Shown in pieces: positions 5,812 through 8,248 of a stretch of 8,248 nucleotides of DNA. The notes under the pieces were generated by a model. The model worked only from the letters and a program-made list of their open reading frames with translations, searched no databases and was not told where the DNA came from. The translations under genes were made by a program, and so were the position numbers. The number at the start of each line of letters is the position of its first letter. Position 1 is the first letter of the stretch. Source of the DNA: Kiritimatiellia bacterium (GTDB taxonomy: Bacteria; Verrucomicrobiota; Kiritimatiellia; RFP12; UBA3636); contig JAFSUV010000114.1 in assembly GCA_017450425.1 (NCBI GenBank), positions 1 to 8,248 of the forward strand, read 5' to 3'.

Positions 5812-5840
5812 TTGAATTGCGGCACGGCGTTTGATAGCAT
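5812..5840 (+). promoter_or_regulatory. Predicted promoter of the ThuA-like gene
   Basis: TTGAAT (5812-5817), a 17-bp spacer, then TAGCAT (5835-5840) with TGA before it. Each hexamer matches four of six consensus bases and the spacing is ideal, making this the best two-box promoter in the window. The leader would be about 59 nt. It contains a small hairpin (GTGC-CGC-GCAC, 5849-5859), an A8 run (5870-5877) and an A-rich stretch up to the start codon. Confidence 0.5.
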
Positions 5841-5905
5841 ACCGGCATGTGCCGCGCACGTTGGCGGCGAAAAAAAAGGCAACAAACCGAAAAAGAGAAA
5901 CGGCC

Positions 5906-6697
5906 ATGGGCAAAATACGGGTGACAATCTGGAACGAAAACGTCCACGAGCGGGCGGAGAACGCCTGGGCGGAACTGATCCGCACTTTCTATCCCGACGG
6001 GATACACAATGCGCTCAAGGAAGAACTCTCCGCGGACGACCTTGAAATCACCGCAGTGTCGCTCGACATGCCGGAGCAGGGTCTTGCGCAGTCGCTGCTC
6101 GACAACACGGACGTGCTGTTCTGGTGGGGGCACGTCGCGCACGCCAAAGTCGAGGACGCCCTTGTCGATCGCATCCAAAAGCGCATCCTCGAGGGAATGG
6201 GCCTCGTGGTGCTCCACTCCGGCCACTATTCGAAGATTTTCCGCCGCATGCTCGGCACGCACTGCTCCCTCCGGTGGCGCGAAGTCGGCGAAAAGGAGCG
6301 CGTGTGGGTCGTTGACAAAGACCATCCCATCGCGGCCGGCGTCCCGGACTCGTTTGTGATCCCGCACACCGAAATGTACGGCGAGCCGTTCGGCATCCCG
6401 GCCGAAGCGCACGTCGTGTTCATGAGCTGGTACGAGGGCGGCAACGTGTTCCGCAGCGGCGTCACGTTCCAGCGCGGCCAGGGGAAGATTTTCTACTTTT
6501 CGCCCGGCCACGAGACGTTCCCGATCTACCGCCAGCCGGAAGTCGTGAAAGTGCTCGGCAACGCCGCCCGGTGGGCTGCTCAGTCCCGGCCCAACGCCAA
6601 GACCGACTGCTACGACAAGGACCCGCCGCCTGAAAAGGTCTATTCGGAAAACCCGATGGACAAAATCGACACCTCCTCCCTGCACAAGAAAGCGTAG
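5906..6697 (+). CDS. ThuA-like protein (trehalose-utilisation family, glutamine-amidotransferase-like fold)
   Basis: 263 residues, a single ThuA domain over nearly the whole length. Family landmarks in order are IRVTIWNENVHE (4-15), LFWWGHVAH (71-79), VVLHSGHYSKIFRRMLG (101-117), DHPIAAGVP (139-147), HTEMYGEPF (154-162) and GKIFYFSPGHETFPIY (193-208). There is no signal peptide or membrane segment, so it is probably cytoplasmic. ThuA was named for trehalose or disaccharide use in Rhizobium, and the fold resembles class I amidotransferases, but the reaction of most members is unproven. Family members often sit beside Gfo/Idh/MocA dehydrogenases or sugar isomerases, and none is seen here. The ATG at 5906 fits the conserved start KIRVTIWNE. 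An upstream in-frame TTG at 5831 lies in the -10 region and is unlikely. The Shine-Dalgarno site is weak (AAGAGA). The C-terminal 35 residues are polar and may be a flexible tail. Confidence 0.93.
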   Translation: MGKIRVTIWNENVHERAENAWAELIRTFYPDGIHNALKEELSADDLEITAVSLDMPEQGLAQSLLDNTDVLFWWGHVAHAKVEDALVDRIQKRILEGMGLVVLHSGHYSKIFRRMLGTHCSLRWREVGEKERVWVVDKDHPIAAGVPDSFVIPHTEMYGEPFGIPAEAHVVFMSWYEGGNVFRSGVTFQRGQGKIFYFSPGHETFPIYRQPEVVKVLGNAARWAAQSRPNAKTDCYDKDPPPEKVYSENPMDKIDTSSLHKKA

Positions 6698-6714
6698 GGG
6701 CGGTGGCGTTGAAG

Positions 6715-6796
6715 AAAGGCGCAAAGGGCTGCGGGCGGTGCGCACGGCGAACCGCCCGGTTCGGGGCGCGGCGTTTTCTGGCTCTTTTGCGCCTTT
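6715..6796. repeat. Long inverted repeat / hairpin between the ThuA-like and ClC genes
   Basis: The outer arms are an 11-bp perfect inverted repeat: AAAGGCGCAAA (6715-6725) and TTTGCGCCTTT (6786-6796). Nested inside is an 8-bp perfect stem, CGGGCGGT (6732-6739) with ACCGCCCG (6751-6758), around an 11-nt loop. It starts 17 nt after the ThuA-like stop. There is no T tract, so it is not a classic terminator. It may be a mobile hairpin repeat, a transcription or RNA-stability element, or a remnant of a repeat family. It is open in the ClC reading frame. Confidence 0.6.
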
Positions 6797-6828
6797 GGAG
6801 AACGACCGGGGACGACACCGGCCTTGGG

Positions 6829-8248
6829 ATGGTCCGGGCGCTCGTCCTCTCCGTCGTCGTGGGCGTTTTCGCCGGCGCCGGAGCGATCGCGCTCGCGGCT
6901 CTTCTGCAGTTCTGCGACTTGACGCTCCTCGGCCGCCTGGCGCATGTCGCCACCGGCGGTGCGGCGCACGAGCCTGATGTCTTCGGCGCCGGCGCGCCGT
7001 ACGGTGCGCCGCGCCTGTGGCTCCTGCCGCTTCTTGCCGGCGCGGGCGGCCTCGCTTCCGGTCTTCTCGCGTGGTTTTTCGCGCCCGAAGCGGCCGGGCA
7101 CGGCACCGATGCCGCGATCGAGGCGTACCACTTCCGGGGCGGCCGCGTAAGGCCGGTCGCGGTGCCGGTCAAGGCCGTCGCCACGTCCATCCTCATAGGC
7201 ACCGGCGGCTCGGCCGGCTGCGAAGGGCCGATCACGCAGATCGGCGCGGGCTTCGGCTCGATGCTGGCGGATTCGCTGCGGCTGCCCGTGGCGACGCGCC
7301 GCAAGCTCATGGCCGCCGGCATGGGCGCCGGCGTGGGCGCGCTCTTCCACGCGCCGCTCGCCGGCGCCCTGTTCGCGGCGGAGCTGCTCTACCGCGACCT
7401 GGATCTCGAATACGAAGTGCTGGTGCCGGCGATAGTGGCGTCCGTCACGAGCCACACGCTCTATTCGCGCGTGTTCGGATTCAGCCCGCTGTTTGAAATG
7501 CCGCAAAACGCCTTTTCGCGGCCGCACATGCTCCTGCTCTACCTCGCGCTTGCCGTCGTGCTGGCTCTCGGCGCGCGGTTCTACACATGGGCGTTTTGGA
7601 CCGTCCACGAGCGGTTCGCGAATCTGAAAATGCCGGCATGGCTCAAGCCCGCGCTCGGCGGCATCGCCACGGGGCTGCTCGGCATGGCGTTTCTGCCGGC
7701 GCTCGGCGCCGGCTACGGAGCGCTACAGGAAATCCTGCTCTTTTCGACGCCGTCAGACGCCGCTGCGGCGCTTGGCGGCAGCGCGGCCGCGGCCTGCGCG
7801 GCGCTGGTCGTCTTCTTTTTCGCGAAGACGGCGGCGACGGCGTTTTCCGTGGGTTCCGGCGGTTCCGGCGGCATTTTCGGCCCGGCGATCGTCTGCGGCG
7901 GAACTCTCGGCGGGGCGGTCGGGATCGCATTCGGCACCATCCTGCCCGGCTGGGGCGTGAACGTAGGCTCTTTTGCCCTCGTCGGAATGGTGGCGTTCTT
8001 CGGATGCGCCGCGAAAGCCCCGATTTCGATGATCCTCATGATAGGCGAGATGACGGGGAACCACCGGCTGCTCGTGCCGTCCATGTGGGTCGTGATCGTG
8101 GCGTACCTGCTCACGCGCAAAGTCTCGCTCTACCGCTCGCAGCTTCCGAACCGCTTCGAGGCGCAGGTCCACCGCGGCGACGTGGTGCGCGGCACGCTGG
8201 GGAGCCTCACGGCGCGCGACGTCCTTGGCGCCCGGCGCGGCCCGGCGC
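6829..8248 (+). CDS. ClC-family chloride channel or H+/Cl- exchanger, C-terminus cut by right edge
   Basis: 473 residues are visible from ATG 6829, with no stop before the edge. The protein is strongly hydrophobic and carries the ClC signatures: GTGGSAGCEGP (124-134, equivalent to GSxGREGP, external gate Glu132), the following QIGAGFGS, GAGVGALFHAPLAGALFAAE (166-185) and GSGGSGGIFGP (342-352). Tyr435 in SLYRSQL fits the conserved anion-coordinating tyrosine. The first anion motif GSGIP is replaced by GHGTD (90-94), and the residue after Glu185 is Leu. After about residue 445 a cytoplasmic tail begins, and LTARDVL (460-466) looks like the start of a CBS domain. The start is uncertain. The frame is open upstream to TTG 6709 (AGGGG 8 nt before it) and GTG 6703, which would add a basic helix, but that segment coincides with the inverted repeat and uses rare codons such as AGA and CGA. 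ATG 6829 has no Shine-Dalgarno site. Confidence 0.93.
   Translation, partial: MVRALVLSVVVGVFAGAGAIALAALLQFCDLTLLGRLAHVATGGAAHEPDVFGAGAPYGAPRLWLLPLLAGAGGLASGLLAWFFAPEAAGHGTDAAIEAYHFRGGRVRPVAVPVKAVATSILIGTGGSAGCEGPITQIGAGFGSMLADSLRLPVATRRKLMAAGMGAGVGALFHAPLAGALFAAELLYRDLDLEYEVLVPAIVASVTSHTLYSRVFGFSPLFEMPQNAFSRPHMLLLYLALAVVLALGARFYTWAFWTVHERFANLKMPAWLKPALGGIATGLLGMAFLPALGAGYGALQEILLFSTPSDAAAALGGSAAAACAALVVFFFAKTAATAFSVGSGGSGGIFGPAIVCGGTLGGAVGIAFGTILPGWGVNVGSFALVGMVAFFGCAAKAPISMILMIGEMTGNHRLLVPSMWVVIVAYLLTRKVSLYRSQLPNRFEAQVHRGDVVRGTLGSLTARDVLGARRGPA

Noticed and set aside
5870..5877. A8 run as a slippage or frameshift site
   Set aside because: It lies in the untranslated leader before ATG 5906, so no protein product depends on it. 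An effect on ribosome loading is possible but cannot be shown.
5026..5985. Minus-strand open frames ending in the tRNA with peptides such as RLAGIEPTTFSSGG
   Set aside because: These are the well-known false proteins produced by reading antisense to a tRNA. The upstream parts are shadows of hisH.
1..8248. CRISPR arrays, toxin-antitoxin pairs, defence genes, insertion sequences
   Set aside because: No spaced direct repeats, transposase, nuclease or small overlapping gene pairs of those kinds were found on either strand.

Overview
This is a GC-rich bacterial window (roughly two thirds G+C by eye). It holds seven protein-coding genes, two of them cut by the window edges, and one tRNA. No rRNA, CRISPR array, insertion sequence, integrase or phage gene is visible. 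Long open frames run antisense to nearly every gene, which is a GC-content artefact. The organism cannot be named from this sequence. The high GC, the patchy use of Shine-Dalgarno sites, and short degenerate repeats of the CGCAGAG and GGTTTCCC types fit a bacterium of the PVC group (Kiritimatiellota, Verrucomicrobiota or Lentisphaerota), but this is a weak inference.

Left part (1-2412, minus strand): an operon for export of a surface polysaccharide. It reads wzm-like ABC-2 permease, then a wzt-like ATPase with a C-terminal carbohydrate-binding-type domain, then a family 2 glycosyltransferase cut by the left edge. Permease and ATPase overlap by 4 bp (GTGA). The locus probably continues to the left.

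Middle (2413-5744): an untranslated stretch of about 290 bp with a degenerate CGCAGAG repeat and a T-tailed hairpin. It is followed by a CorC/HlyC-type membrane protein (+), NAD kinase (-), tRNA-Arg(CCG) with encoded CCA (+) and HisH (-). Neighbours alternate in strand. The convergent gene ends are very close (10 bp and 29 bp) with no obvious terminator.

Right part (5745-8248, plus strand): a ThuA-like protein, a strong inverted repeat, and a ClC-family anion transporter running off the right edge. The ClC has non-standard residues at several canonical positions.

Apart from the export operon, the genes look like independent housekeeping or accessory units rather than one pathway. The most consistent unexplained signal is regulatory. 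Five transcription units carry the same extended -10 pattern, TGN-TANNNT, and for hisH and wzm it lies so close to the ATG that leaderless or nearly leaderless mRNAs are predicted. I found no convincing undescribed multi-gene system.
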